NCBI GenBank assembly: GCA_016195915.1
Contig: JACPYS010000026.1
Location: 82,885-146,884, forward strand
From: Betaproteobacteria bacterium
GTDB taxonomy: Bacteria > Pseudomonadota > Gammaproteobacteria > Burkholderiales > SG8-39
Direction of reading: 5' to 3'
DNA: 64,000 bases
Shown here: positions 8,709 to 19,456 of the stretch, in pieces
Layout of the letters: each line of letters begins with the position of its first letter
Position numbering within the stretch: the first letter of the stretch is position 1
Program-made: the position numbers and the translations under genes
The notes under the pieces: model-generated
Databases searched by the model: none
Told to the model about the DNA's origin: nothing
Seen by the model: only the letters and a program-made list of their open reading frames with translations

Positions 8709-9158
8709 ATGACCATGCCCCTGCCCGCTCCTGAAAATACGGAAATCTCGCGGCCCTATTGGGATGCGCTGAAGCTGGGCAGGCTGGTGTTCCAGCGCTG
8801 CGAATGCGGCCACGCATGGCTGCCCGCGCGGCGCGGGTGTCCGTCATGTCTTGGCGACAAGGTACAGTGGGAGCAGGCCTGTGGCAAAGGACGCCTGGTA
8901 AGCTGGGTTGTGTACCACACCGCGTATCACGACGCTTTCAAGCATCGGCTGCCCTACAACGTCGCCATCGTGGAGCTGACGGAAGGTCCGCGGCTGATTA
9001 CCAATATGGTCGATTCGCACGAGCGCCTGGCTTGTGACGCCGCGGTTGAACTTCGGGTGGAATCGGACGAGGGCATTGCGCTTGCGCGATTCGCACTATC
9101 GCCGCGACGTGATGACGAGCAGGGAACCGGCAGTCCCGCGAGGCGAAACCGGGCATGA
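8709..9158 (+). CDS. DUF35 OB-fold / zinc-ribbon acyl-CoA-associated protein
   Basis: A 149-residue protein with a rubredoxin-like zinc ribbon (Cys31, Cys33, Cys44, Cys47: RCECGHAW and GCPSC) followed by an OB-fold (about 55-130, containing LVSWVVYHTAYH and PYNVAIVEL). DUF35 proteins pair with SCPx-type thiolases or aldolases and help position acyl-CoA. The ATG immediately follows the TGA of the thiolase, so the two products are probably made in equal amounts and form a complex (inferred from family behaviour). Confidence 0.9.
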   Translation: MTMPLPAPENTEISRPYWDALKLGRLVFQRCECGHAWLPARRGCPSCLGDKVQWEQACGKGRLVSWVVYHTAYHDAFKHRLPYNVAIVELTEGPRLITNMVDSHERLACDAAVELRVESDEGIALARFALSPRRDDEQGTGSPARRNRA

Positions 9159-9215
9159 AAGCGAACCGCCCGCTGCTGCCGCACGGGTTAAGTGCTACTC
9201 TCCGCGGCGCCTGTG

Positions 9216-9926
9216 ATGTCGCTGATACGGAGACTGCACGTAATCTTTTTCGAGCCGGACAAGCGTGACCGCACGCTGTTCCCGCACGATGTCTTCAAGG
9301 GCCTGATCGTTCCGCGGGCGATCGGCTGGGTCGCGACCATGAGCCGCGCGGGGCATCTGAATCTTGCGCCCAACAGCTTCTTCAACGGTGTCTCGAGCTG
9401 GCCGCAGATCCTGGTGTTCGCAAGCGAGAGCGCGAAGGACTCCCAGACTTTTGCAGAAGAGACCGGGGAATTCACTTCGAGCATGGCGACCTGGCGCCTG
9501 CGCGACAAGATGACTCTCACCTCCGCAGCGCTGCCGCGCGGGCAAAGCGAATTCGAGTACGCGGGCCTCGCCACCGCACCTGCACGCATCGTGCGGCCGC
9601 CGCGCGTGGCCGAGTCGCCGGCCGTGCTCGAATGCCGCGTGACGCAGGTTCTCCGCCTCAAAGACCTCGACGGAAACGAGACGGGAGCGAGCGTGGTGTT
9701 CGGGCAGGTGGTCGGCATCCACGTGGAGGAGCGTTTTGTCGTCAACGGGCGCATGGATGCGGTGGCGATGCAGGCGGTCGCGCGCTGCGGTTATGACGAG
9801 TACACGGTGATCGACCGGGTTTTCTCGATTACCCGCCCTTCGAGCGGCGGAAGCGCGTACGGCGGACCTCGGGCGCCGGTTCCCGCGCAAGCCCGAGAAG
9901 GCCTCTTGGGTGTGGCGAACAAATGA
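9216..9926 (+). CDS. Flavin reductase-like (FMN-binding split barrel) protein
   Basis: A protein of about 236 residues of the flavin reductase-like/flavoprotein family. Recognisable segments are FFEPDKRDRTLFPHDVFKGL, PRAIGWVATMSRAGHLNLAP with NSFFNGVSSWP, and VFGQVVGIHVEE followed by RCGYDEYTVIDRVF. The start is uncertain: ATG 9216 is used here, but an in-frame GTG at 9192 would add 8 residues, and neither has a strong ribosome site. Its role in the operon could be FMN-dependent reduction or oxygenation of a pathway intermediate. Its stop overlaps the start of the next gene (ATGA). Confidence 0.8.
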   Translation: MSLIRRLHVIFFEPDKRDRTLFPHDVFKGLIVPRAIGWVATMSRAGHLNLAPNSFFNGVSSWPQILVFASESAKDSQTFAEETGEFTSSMATWRLRDKMTLTSAALPRGQSEFEYAGLATAPARIVRPPRVAESPAVLECRVTQVLRLKDLDGNETGASVVFGQVVGIHVEERFVVNGRMDAVAMQAVARCGYDEYTVIDRVFSITRPSSGGSAYGGPRAPVPAQAREGLLGVANK

Positions 9927-10903
9927 CGCAGGGGAAAATCTTGTCTAATGCTCGTATCGTGGCACTCGGGCTTGCCTGCGCATTCGCCAGCCTCGCGTCC
10001 GCGCAGGCGTTTCCATCCAGGCCGGTGAGAATCGTGGTGCCGTTCCCGCCGGGCGGCGCGGCGGACCTCACCACGCGCATCCTGGCCGAACATCTCGCCA
10101 AGGGCCTGGGCCAGCCGGTGGTGGCCGAGAACCGCCCCGGAGGCAGCACCATCATCGGCAGCGAGGCCGTGGCGCGCTCGCCCGCCGACGGCCACACGCT
10201 GCTGGTGGTGTTTCCGAGCTTCATCATCAATCCGTCGGTGCGCACCGGCATGTCGTTCGACCCGCTCAAGGACTTCCGCGCGGTAGGGCAGACGATTTCG
10301 GTGCCGATGGCGATTGCGGTGCACCCTTCGGTGCCCGCGAAGACGCTGCAGGAGCTGATCGCGCTTGCGCGCGCCAAACCGAAGGAACTGTCCTACGGGA
10401 CGCCCGGCACGGCGACGACGCACCACGTGATGGGCGAGATGCTGAAGCTCACGGCGAAGATCGATCTCACGCACGTGCCTTTCCAGGGAGGCGGCCCGGC
10501 GCTCACCGCAGTCACCGGCGGCCACATCACCATGGTCTACGCCAACGCCTCCGAGGTCGCGCCCTCGGCGAAGGGCGGCAAGGTTCGGCCGATCATCGTC
10601 ACCTCCGCGGAGCGCGCCGAGGTGCTGCCCGACACGCCGACCATGCGCGAGGCGGGATTCCCGGAGCTCGAGGCGACCAACTGGAGCGGCATGGTCGTGC
10701 CGGCGGGTACGCCGTCCGCCACGCTCGCGCGCCTGAACCAGGAGCTGGTGCGTGCGCTGCGTCTCGCCGAGGTCGGCGAAAAGTTCAGGAGCTACGGCAT
10801 GGTGCCGGCGCCGACGACGCCGGAGCAGTTCGGCGACTTCCTGCAGTCGGAGTCGGCGCGTTACGCGAAGGTGGTGCGCGAAGCCGGTCTCAAGGCCGAG
10901 TAG
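9923..10903 (+). CDS. Bug/TctC-type tripartite tricarboxylate transporter substrate-binding protein
   Basis: A 326-residue periplasmic receptor with an N-terminal signal sequence (cleavage near ASAQA-FP) and the family signature FPSRPVRIVVPFPPGGAADLTTR. It has the conserved HVPFQGGGPALTAV segment. The start overlaps the preceding stop (ATGA), so translation is probably coupled to the acyl-CoA operon. No TctA/TctB membrane genes are nearby, as is usual for the expanded Bug family in Burkholderiales. It probably captures the carboxylic acid degraded by this operon. Confidence 0.93.
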   Translation: MTQGKILSNARIVALGLACAFASLASAQAFPSRPVRIVVPFPPGGAADLTTRILAEHLAKGLGQPVVAENRPGGSTIIGSEAVARSPADGHTLLVVFPSFIINPSVRTGMSFDPLKDFRAVGQTISVPMAIAVHPSVPAKTLQELIALARAKPKELSYGTPGTATTHHVMGEMLKLTAKIDLTHVPFQGGGPALTAVTGGHITMVYANASEVAPSAKGGKVRPIIVTSAERAEVLPDTPTMREAGFPELEATNWSGMVVPAGTPSATLARLNQELVRALRLAEVGEKFRSYGMVPAPTTPEQFGDFLQSESARYAKVVREAGLKAE

Positions 10904-10944
10904 CCGCGCCGCGTTTCAACTCGCCGCCCGGTGTTATCAGCGAT

Positions 10945-11229
10945 TCACCTCGGCAGCCGGCATTCGAGTTCGCACACGCGCCGCTCGAGCTCCAGCACGC
11001 GCTCCCGGTAGGCGAGCACGAGCGCGAGGGTCGAGGGCGCCAGCTCGAAGTCCGCACGCAGGCGCGCCGCGACGCGCGCCAGTTCGAGCATGCTTTCGGG
11101 GAATGCCCATTGTTCGATCGCGGTTCCCGTTGGCGCGAATACTCCGTATTCCACGAGTTCGACGATCTCGGCGCGCGTCAGGCCGGAAGCGGATTCGAAT
11201 TCGGCGAAGACGATCAGTTCGTGGTCCAT
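10945..11229 (-). CDS. cbpM: Chaperone modulator CbpM (MerR-like)
   Basis: A 94-residue MerR_2-type protein beginning MDHELIVFAEFESASGL, with a helix-turn-helix-like core (about 15-45, LTRAEIVELVEYGVF) and a leucine-rich C-terminal helix. CbpM binds the J domain of CbpA and inhibits its DnaJ-like activity. It follows cbpA after only 7 bases, the classic cbpA-cbpM order. The start at 11229 is chosen because the longer open frame runs back into cbpA. Confidence 0.88.
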   Translation of the reverse strand: MDHELIVFAEFESASGLTRAEIVELVEYGVFAPTGTAIEQWAFPESMLELARVAARLRADFELAPSTLALVLAYRERVLELERRVCELECRLPR

Positions 11230-11236
11230 GGCAGCC

Positions 11237-12166
11237 TCACTGGGCAAAATGACCGCGCGGATTGAACCTCGACGCGCTGCGCAGTTCCTCGAAGAGCTTG
11301 CGCTCGCTCTCCGAAAGCACGCTGGGCACGGCAATGCTGAGCACGGCGTACAGATCGCCCGCGGCGCCATGCGGCTTCGTCATTCCCTTGCCTGCCAGGC
11401 GCAACCGCTGGCCCGCCTTCGAACCCGCGGGAATTTTCATTGTCACGTGTCCGGTGAGCGTCGGAACTTCGATCTCTGCGCCGAGCGCGGCCTCCCAGGG
11501 CGTGACCGGGACCTCGAGATAAAGATCGTGCCCGCTCACGCGAAACAGCGGGTGCGGATGCAATGCGATATTCAGATAAAGATCGCCCGCCCGGCCGCCG
11601 TTGAAGCCCGCTCCGCCCTTGCCTCGCAGGCGGAGTTTCTGTGCGTCCGTCACGCCGGCCGGAATGCGCACGCGGATGGACTTCGGCGTGCGCATGATCC
11701 GGCCGTCCGGCCCCATTTCGCGGGTCGCGAGTTCGAGCGCGACCTCGGTTCCGCGCATCGCTTCATCGAGACCGATGTGCACGGTGACCTCGAAGTCCTC
11801 GCCGGGGATCGGCAGGTCGTGGAAGCCGCGTCCGCGCGCTCCGCCGAGCGAGGCGAACAGCTCGGAGAGGTCGATGCCGCCCAAGTCCTCCGCGCCGCCG
11901 GCGCTGTAGCGTTCCTGCCAGTCGGGGGGCGGCCGGAAGTCCTGTCCCGGTCGGAAGCTGCCCAGGCTCTCGTACGCGGCGCGCTTTTCCGCGTCCTTGA
12001 GGGTTTCGTAGGCTTCCGAGACTTCCTGGAACTGTTCCTTCGCCTTCGGCTCTTTCGACAGGTCCGGGTGGTACTTGCGCGCGAGCCGCCGATAGGCCTT
12101 CTTGATTTCCTCGTCGGTCGCGCCGCGCGCGAGGCCGAGCGTGGCGTAATAGTCCTTGTACTTCAT
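11237..12166 (-). CDS. cbpA: Curved DNA-binding protein / DnaJ-class co-chaperone CbpA
   Basis: A 309-residue class II J protein. The J domain (about 4-69) has MKYKDYYATLGLARGA and the HPD tripeptide in KYHPDLS. It is followed by a Gly/Phe-poor linker and the two-part DnaJ C-terminal substrate-binding domain (for example LYLNIALHPHPLFRVSGHDL). No zinc-finger repeats are present, which separates it from DnaJ proper. It stimulates DnaK and binds curved DNA in E. coli. It forms a two-gene operon with cbpM. Confidence 0.93.
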   Translation of the reverse strand: MKYKDYYATLGLARGATDEEIKKAYRRLARKYHPDLSKEPKAKEQFQEVSEAYETLKDAEKRAAYESLGSFRPGQDFRPPPDWQERYSAGGAEDLGGIDLSELFASLGGARGRGFHDLPIPGEDFEVTVHIGLDEAMRGTEVALELATREMGPDGRIMRTPKSIRVRIPAGVTDAQKLRLRGKGGAGFNGGRAGDLYLNIALHPHPLFRVSGHDLYLEVPVTPWEAALGAEIEVPTLTGHVTMKIPAGSKAGQRLRLAGKGMTKPHGAAGDLYAVLSIAVPSVLSESERKLFEELRSASRFNPRGHFAQ

Positions 12167-12301
12167 GTGAGCGTAACCTGCGGTGCGTTGCCTCAGAATA
12201 CATCAGGCGGGCGCCGCGCGCGCAGCGGGAGGCGCGCGGAGTTGTTGCGCCAGTTGCCGCATGGCTCTTAAACTGGCCGGAACTGGCATTCGAGACGGAA
12301 A

Positions 12302-12637
12302 ATGTTGGTGACCTTCCACAGCAACGCAGGGGCAAGCATCACCATGTTCGGTGATGTGGCGGTGACCTTTCTAAAGATGATGGGGCACAGCGGAACGGTG
12401 CCGAGCGCTCTGCTCGCCAAGGACGTTCCGGCGGCAATGGCGAATCTGAAACGCGGTCTCGCTGCTGCGGGGCCGGATGCGAGGGCCGAACGGGACGCAA
12501 AGCCCGAGGACGATGACGCGGACGCTCATCCGCCGGTGTCGCTGCGGCAGCGCGCGTTTCCGCTGATCGAGCTGTTGTCAGCCGCGGCAGAGCAGGAGTG
12601 CGACGTGATGTGGGAGAAGGGCGCCCCTCTGGTGTGA
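12302..12637 (+). CDS. DUF1840 domain-containing protein
   Basis: A 111-residue protein that fits DUF1840 along its full length: MLVTFHSNAGASITMFGDVA at the start, a charged Asp-rich middle (about 60-75) and the terminal RAFPLIELLSAAAEQECDVMWEK. The family is common in Beta- and Gammaproteobacteria and has no established function. It starts 135 bases from the divergent cbpA gene. Confidence 0.88.
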   Translation: MLVTFHSNAGASITMFGDVAVTFLKMMGHSGTVPSALLAKDVPAAMANLKRGLAAAGPDARAERDAKPEDDDADAHPPVSLRQRAFPLIELLSAAAEQECDVMWEKGAPLV

Positions 12638-12713
12638 CGCTTCGGAACGCGGCAGAAACGCTATACTGGGAAATTGCTTTTCCGTCGCCGTGACGGCCAT
12701 CCCGCGAGAGCGC

Positions 12714-13115
12714 ATGAGCACAGATACGCTGCAACCCACCGAGATCAAACTGCACCAGAAGTCGCGCGTGCTCGAGATCTCGTTCGCCAACGGCAAGACT
12801 TTTCATCTGCCTTGCGAGTTCTTGCGCGTGTATTCGCCGTCGGCCGAAGTGCGGGGCCACGGCCCGGGCCAGGAAGTGCTGCAGACGGGAAAGAAGAACG
12901 TCGAGATCACCGGGATCGAGCCGGTAGGCAGCTATGCGCTGCAGCCCACTTTCTCCGACGGCCACGATACCGGCATCTATTCGTGGGACCTGCTCTACGA
13001 CTACGGCCTGCATCAGGAGGAGATGTGGCAGCGCTATCTCAAGCGCTTGGGGGAGGCCGGTGCGAGCCGTGAGGCAGTCTCGGCGCCTTTCGAGCAGCGG
13101 CCGAAATCGAAGTAG
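12714..13115 (+). CDS. DUF971 (gamma-butyrobetaine-hydroxylase-like N-terminal domain) protein
   Basis: A 133-residue protein of the DUF971 family: EIKLHQKSRVLEISFANGK, LPCEFLRVYSPSAEVRGHG and YDYGLHQEEMWQRYLKRLGE are typical segments. Bacterial members often lie near ubiquinone biosynthesis (ubiE) or Fe-S-related genes, but nothing here shows its role. The ATG at 12714 is used; an in-frame GTG at 12690 would add 8 residues. Confidence 0.87.
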   Translation: MSTDTLQPTEIKLHQKSRVLEISFANGKTFHLPCEFLRVYSPSAEVRGHGPGQEVLQTGKKNVEITGIEPVGSYALQPTFSDGHDTGIYSWDLLYDYGLHQEEMWQRYLKRLGEAGASREAVSAPFEQRPKSK

Positions 13116-13123
13116 CCGCGCCG

Positions 13124-13732
13124 CTACCAGACCACTCTTCTGGAAAGCGTGGCCATGCCGGCAAATAGTCCGACGCACGGCATGATCAAGGCCGACAGAA
13201 GCACAAAACCCACAGCCACCTCAGTCGACGCTCCCATGGCGAACGACGCGACGAGCGCTACATAAAGAATATGGGCAATGAGAAGGAAGAAGATGGTCAG
13301 ACGATTGTCGGCATCAAACCTCGACATGAATACCAGGGGCATCATCGCAACGCCGTAGCCCCACAACAGGAGCGGTAACAGGTTCTCCAGACAGGAAACG
13401 TCGGTGTAATGAAAGAAGACGACCGAACACCAACTCATCACCAGCAGGCTGTTGAAGAGCGAGGCGAAGAAGCCGAGGGCGAGCGCCGGAACGTGGATTT
13501 CTTTCTCGACCAGGTAGTCGAATACCGACATCAACCCCGTGCTTGGGAGGTTCGCAATCCGGAACAGGAACGGCATTGCGATGGTCGCTGCAACACCGAT
13601 CCCGATCTCCGCCCATTCGCCAAGAATCGCGAGCCACACAAATGCCACCAGCCAGCCGAGAGTACTCAGCATCGTGAACGGGGAATTGGCACGATGCTCG
13701 GTACTTGGTGCGCGGTATTCGCGATCTGACAC
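13124..13732 (-). CDS. Hypothetical multi-pass membrane protein
   Basis: A protein of about 202 residues with roughly five to six hydrophobic segments (for example MLSTLGWLVAFVWLAILGEW, LLPLLLWGYGVAMMPLVFM and IFFLLIAHILYVALVASF). I do not recognise the family. The GTG at 13732 is chosen because GAGGAG lies just upstream on this strand; an internal ATG at 13672 would start directly at the first membrane segment. It is convergent with the DUF971 gene and has no functional context. Confidence 0.6.
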   Translation of the reverse strand: MSDREYRAPSTEHRANSPFTMLSTLGWLVAFVWLAILGEWAEIGIGVAATIAMPFLFRIANLPSTGLMSVFDYLVEKEIHVPALALGFFASLFNSLLVMSWCSVVFFHYTDVSCLENLLPLLLWGYGVAMMPLVFMSRFDADNRLTIFFLLIAHILYVALVASFAMGASTEVAVGFVLLSALIMPCVGLFAGMATLSRRVVW

Positions 13733-13938
13733 GAACCTGCTCCTCTTCTGCTGCACGCGTTATCGCATCATCCACCCGGCTTTCGGATTGCAATGTGCTC
13801 TACGTCACAAATATTTACAAGAATCTCCTTGCCGGAATTCGTGGGTTTGCTTCAACTCAATGATTATTCATTGGTTTCCAGACGCGCGGTGGCTAGAATC
13901 GGGTCGGGAATCGACGCGAACTGAAACCCGGCCTATCG

Positions 13939-15817
<1,879 letters not shown>

Positions 15818-18800
15818 ATGATCAAACGCCTGGCAGTCCTCGAGGGCAACGAGGCCGCTGCACGCATCGCCCACCTCACCAACGAGGTGATCGCGATATA
15901 CCCCATCACTCCGTCGTCGGCCATGGGCGAGTTTGCCGATGCGTGGTCGGCGGCCGGACAGAAGAACATCTGGGGTGCGGTGCCGGAGGTCATCGAGATG
16001 CAAAGCGAGGCCGGTGCCGCAGGCGCGGTGCACGGCGCGCTGCAGGCGGGCGCGCTAACCACGACGTTCACCGCGTCGCATGGTCTGCTGCTGATGCTTC
16101 CCAACATGTTCAAGATCGCGGGCGAACTCACGCCGGCAGTGTTTCATATCGCGGCGCGCACCCTGGCCACGCACGCGCTGTCGATCTTTGGCGACCACAG
16201 CGACGTGATGGCTGCGAGAACGACGGGCTGGGCCATGCTCGCCTCGGCAAGCGTGCAGGAGGCGCAGGACATGGCCATGGTCGCCCAGATGGCGACGTTG
16301 CGTTCGCGCATTCCCTTCATGCATTTCTTCGACGGGTTTCGCACCAGCCACGAGGTCAACAAGCTCGAGCTGCTGTTCGACGAAGAAGTGCGCGAGCTGA
16401 TCGACGAAGATCTGGTCACGGCGCATCGCGCGCGCGCGCTCAATCCGGACAAGCCCGTGCTGCGCGGCTCGGCGCAGAATCCGGACGTATTTTTCCAGGC
16501 GCGCGAGGCGTGCAACCTGTTCTATATGGCGGTGCCGGGCATCGTGCAGCAAGCCATGGACCGGTTCGCCAGGCTCACCGGCCGTCACTACAGACTATTT
16601 GATTACCAGGGCGCCCACGATGCAGAGCGGGTGCTGGTGCAGATGGGCTCGGGGGTCGGCGCCTCGGGGGAAGCCGTCCGGGCCCTGGCGGCCGGCGGCG
16701 AGAAAGTGGGCCTGCTGACCGTGCGGCTCTACCGGCCGTTCGATACGCTAGCCTTTGTCGCGGCGCTGCCGCGCGGCGTGCGCTCCATCGCTGTGCTTGA
16801 CCGCACCAAGGAGCCCGGCGCGGTGGGCGAGCCCCTGTATCAGGACATCGTCACCGCGCTCGCCGAGGCGTGGCCGCCGGAACTCGCGGCGCCGCGCGTG
16901 ATCGGCGGCCGTTACGGGTTGTCGTCCAAGGAATACACGCCGGCCATGGCCAAGGCCGCGCTGGATGAGCTGGTGAAACGCGAGCCCAAGCGCCATTTCA
17001 CCGTCGGCATCGTCGACGACGTCACGCGTCTGTCGCTGCCAGTGGACGAGTCCTTCGACACCGAACCTGAAGCGCTCACCTGCGCGGTGTTCTACGGTCT
17101 GGGCGCGGACGGCACCGTCGGCGCAACGAAGAACACGGTGAAGATCATCGGCGAAAACACGCCGCTCCACGCGCAAGGCTACTTCGTCTATGACAGCAAG
17201 AAATCGGGTGCGATCACCGTCTCGCACCTGCGCTTCGGACCCAAGCCGATCGAATCGAGTTACCTGATCCGCCGCGCCGACTTCGTCGCCTGTCACCAAT
17301 TCGAATTCATGGAAAAGCTCGACGTGCTCGCACTCGCGCGCCCCGGCGCCACCTTCCTGCTGAACAGCCCCTACGGGCCGGACGAGGTATGGGACCAGCT
17401 GCCGCGCGAGGCGCAGGAGCAGATCCACGCCAGGAACCTCCAAATGTACGTGGTCGATGCCCAGGCGGTGGCGAAGCAGGCGGGCCTCGCGGGTCGCATC
17501 AACACTGTCACCCAGGCCTGCTTTTTCGCGATTTCCGGCATCTTGCCGCGCGACGAAGCGATCGAGAAGATCAAGTCCTCGATCCGCAAGACCTACGGCA
17601 GGCGCGGCGAAACCGTGTTGAATCGCAATTTTGCGGCCGTGGACCGCTCGCTCGCCGCGCTGCGGGAAGTGCAGGTTCCCGGACGGGCCGACTCGGCGCT
17701 GCGCCGCCGGCCGGTGGTACCGCGCGCGGCACCGGATTTCGTCCAGCGCGTCACCGCGATGATGCTCGACGGCAAGGGCGACCTGCTGCCGGTGTCGGCG
17801 CTCCCGGTCGACGGCACCTTCCCCACAGCGACCTCGCAGTGGGAGAAGCACAGCGTCGCGCGGGAGATTCCGATCTGGGATGCCACCCTGTGCACCCAGT
17901 GCGCGCTGTGTCCGCTGATGTGCCCTCACGCGGCCATTCGCATGAACGTGTATCCGCCCGAGCAATTGAAGGGGGCGCCGGCGGGCTTCAAGAGCGTGCC
18001 CTGGCGGAGCAAGGAGGCCGGCGCGTTCGATGGCTGGTGTTACACCCTTCAAGTGGCGCCCGATGACTGTACCGGCTGCGGCATTTGCGTGGACATCTGC
18101 CCGACGCGCAGCAAGGAGATGGTCAAACACAAGGCCATCAACATGGAGCCCAAGCTCGCGCACCTCGAAGCAGAGCAGCGCAACTACGAATTCTTCCTCG
18201 CCCTGCCCGAGACACGCCTGCCGCGGGAGGCGATCAATCTGCTCAAGGGCTCGCAGCTGCGCACGCCGCTGTTCGAATATTCGGGCGCCTGCGGCGGATG
18301 CGGCGAGACGCCGTACCTGAAACTCCTGTCGCAACTGTACGGGGATCACCTGCTGGTGGCCAACGCGACCGGGTGCTCGTCGATCTACGGCGGCAACCTG
18401 CCGTCCACGCCGTGGGCGCAGAACCGCGACGGCCAGGGACCTGCGTGGGCCAACAGCCTGTTTGAGGACAACGCCGAGTTCGGGCTGGGCATGCGTCTCG
18501 CGCTCGACGCACAGCGCGGCCTCGCGCAAGCGCTGGTGCGCGAACTGCGCGCGCAGATCGGCGATGGCTTGTGCGCGGGGCTGCTCGATGCGCCGCAGGA
18601 GTCCGACCCGCAGATTCTCGAGCAGCGCGAGCGCGTGAAGCAGCTCAAGGCCATCCTGCAGCGGTCCGACTCGCTGCAGGCGCGGCAACTGCTGGCGGCA
18701 GCCGACAGCCTGATCACGCGCAGCGTGTGGATCGTCGGTGGGGACGGCTGGGCATACGACATCGGCTACGGCGGCCTCGACCACGTGCTCGCTTCAGGGC

Positions 18801-19456
18801 GGAACGTCAACATCCTGGTGCTCGACACCGAGGTGTACAGCAACACCGGCGGACAGGCGTCGAAGTCCACCCAGCGAGGCGCGGTCGCGAAGTTCGCCGC
18901 AGCCGGCAAGGCCTCGGGCAAGAAGGACCTGGGCATGATCGCGATGGCCTACGGCAACGTCTATGTCGCCCAGGTGGCGATGGGCGCAAACCCGATGCAC
19001 ACGGTGCGCACGTTCCAGGAAGCGGCATCGTGGCCGGGGCCGTCGCTGATCATCGCGTACAGCCATTGCATCGCGCACGGCATCGACATGACGACCGGCA
19101 TGAGCCATCAGCGCGACGCGGTCAAGAGCGGCTACCTGACGCTGTACCACTACGACCCGCGCCTCGGCATGGGAGGCGCAGATCATCCGCTGAAGCTCGA
19201 TTCACACAAGCCGACGATGCCGATCGAGCGCTTCACCATGCAGGAAGGCCGCTACGCCATGCTCGCGCAGGCCGATCCGGAACGTGCCCGGCAGCTGATG
19301 AAGACAGCGCAGGCCGATGCCGATGCGCGCTGGCGGCTCTACGAGCAGGTGGCCGGCGTGCGCCGTACGGTAACCGGGAACGGCGAACAGGAAGATACCG
19401 GCGGCCGCGCGGTTCCCGAACCGGCCGCACCGGTCGCGAAGGAGGAGCAATCATGA
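15818..19456 (+). CDS. nifJ: Pyruvate:ferredoxin (flavodoxin) oxidoreductase
   Basis: A 1212-residue single-chain PFOR converting pyruvate and CoA to acetyl-CoA, CO2 and reduced ferredoxin/flavodoxin. Domains in order: N-terminal pyrimidine-binding domain (IYPITPSSAMGE), domain II, gamma domain (GLGADGTVGATKN, about 425), two 4Fe-4S motifs (first cluster from Cys692 in CTQCALCPLMCP, second from Cys751 in CTGCGICVDICP), then the thiamine-diphosphate domain with a CGGCGET cluster region (about 823-830) and GGDGWAYDIGYGG. The length matches NifJ. It overlaps the next gene by ATGA. PFOR is typical of anaerobic or microaerobic metabolism. Confidence 0.96.
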   Translation: MIKRLAVLEGNEAAARIAHLTNEVIAIYPITPSSAMGEFADAWSAAGQKNIWGAVPEVIEMQSEAGAAGAVHGALQAGALTTTFTASHGLLLMLPNMFKIAGELTPAVFHIAARTLATHALSIFGDHSDVMAARTTGWAMLASASVQEAQDMAMVAQMATLRSRIPFMHFFDGFRTSHEVNKLELLFDEEVRELIDEDLVTAHRARALNPDKPVLRGSAQNPDVFFQAREACNLFYMAVPGIVQQAMDRFARLTGRHYRLFDYQGAHDAERVLVQMGSGVGASGEAVRALAAGGEKVGLLTVRLYRPFDTLAFVAALPRGVRSIAVLDRTKEPGAVGEPLYQDIVTALAEAWPPELAAPRVIGGRYGLSSKEYTPAMAKAALDELVKREPKRHFTVGIVDDVTRLSLPVDESFDTEPEALTCAVFYGLGADGTVGATKNTVKIIGENTPLHAQGYFVYDSKKSGAITVSHLRFGPKPIESSYLIRRADFVACHQFEFMEKLDVLALARPGATFLLNSPYGPDEVWDQLPREAQEQIHARNLQMYVVDAQAVAKQAGLAGRINTVTQACFFAISGILPRDEAIEKIKSSIRKTYGRRGETVLNRNFAAVDRSLAALREVQVPGRADSALRRRPVVPRAAPDFVQRVTAMMLDGKGDLLPVSALPVDGTFPTATSQWEKHSVAREIPIWDATLCTQCALCPLMCPHAAIRMNVYPPEQLKGAPAGFKSVPWRSKEAGAFDGWCYTLQVAPDDCTGCGICVDICPTRSKEMVKHKAINMEPKLAHLEAEQRNYEFFLALPETRLPREAINLLKGSQLRTPLFEYSGACGGCGETPYLKLLSQLYGDHLLVANATGCSSIYGGNLPSTPWAQNRDGQGPAWANSLFEDNAEFGLGMRLALDAQRGLAQALVRELRAQIGDGLCAGLLDAPQESDPQILEQRERVKQLKAILQRSDSLQARQLLAAADSLITRSVWIVGGDGWAYDIGYGGLDHVLASGRNVNILVLDTEVYSNTGGQASKSTQRGAVAKFAAAGKASGKKDLGMIAMAYGNVYVAQVAMGANPMHTVRTFQEAASWPGPSLIIAYSHCIAHGIDMTTGMSHQRDAVKSGYLTLYHYDPRLGMGGADHPLKLDSHKPTMPIERFTMQEGRYAMLAQADPERARQLMKTAQADADARWRLYEQVAGVRRTVTGNGEQEDTGGRAVPEPAAPVAKEEQS

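Noticed and set aside
16748..18784. Long minus-strand ORF (678 codons) opposite nifJ
   Set aside because: It is antisense to clear PFOR domains with iron-sulfur and TPP motifs, and its composition is that of a GC-rich shadow frame.
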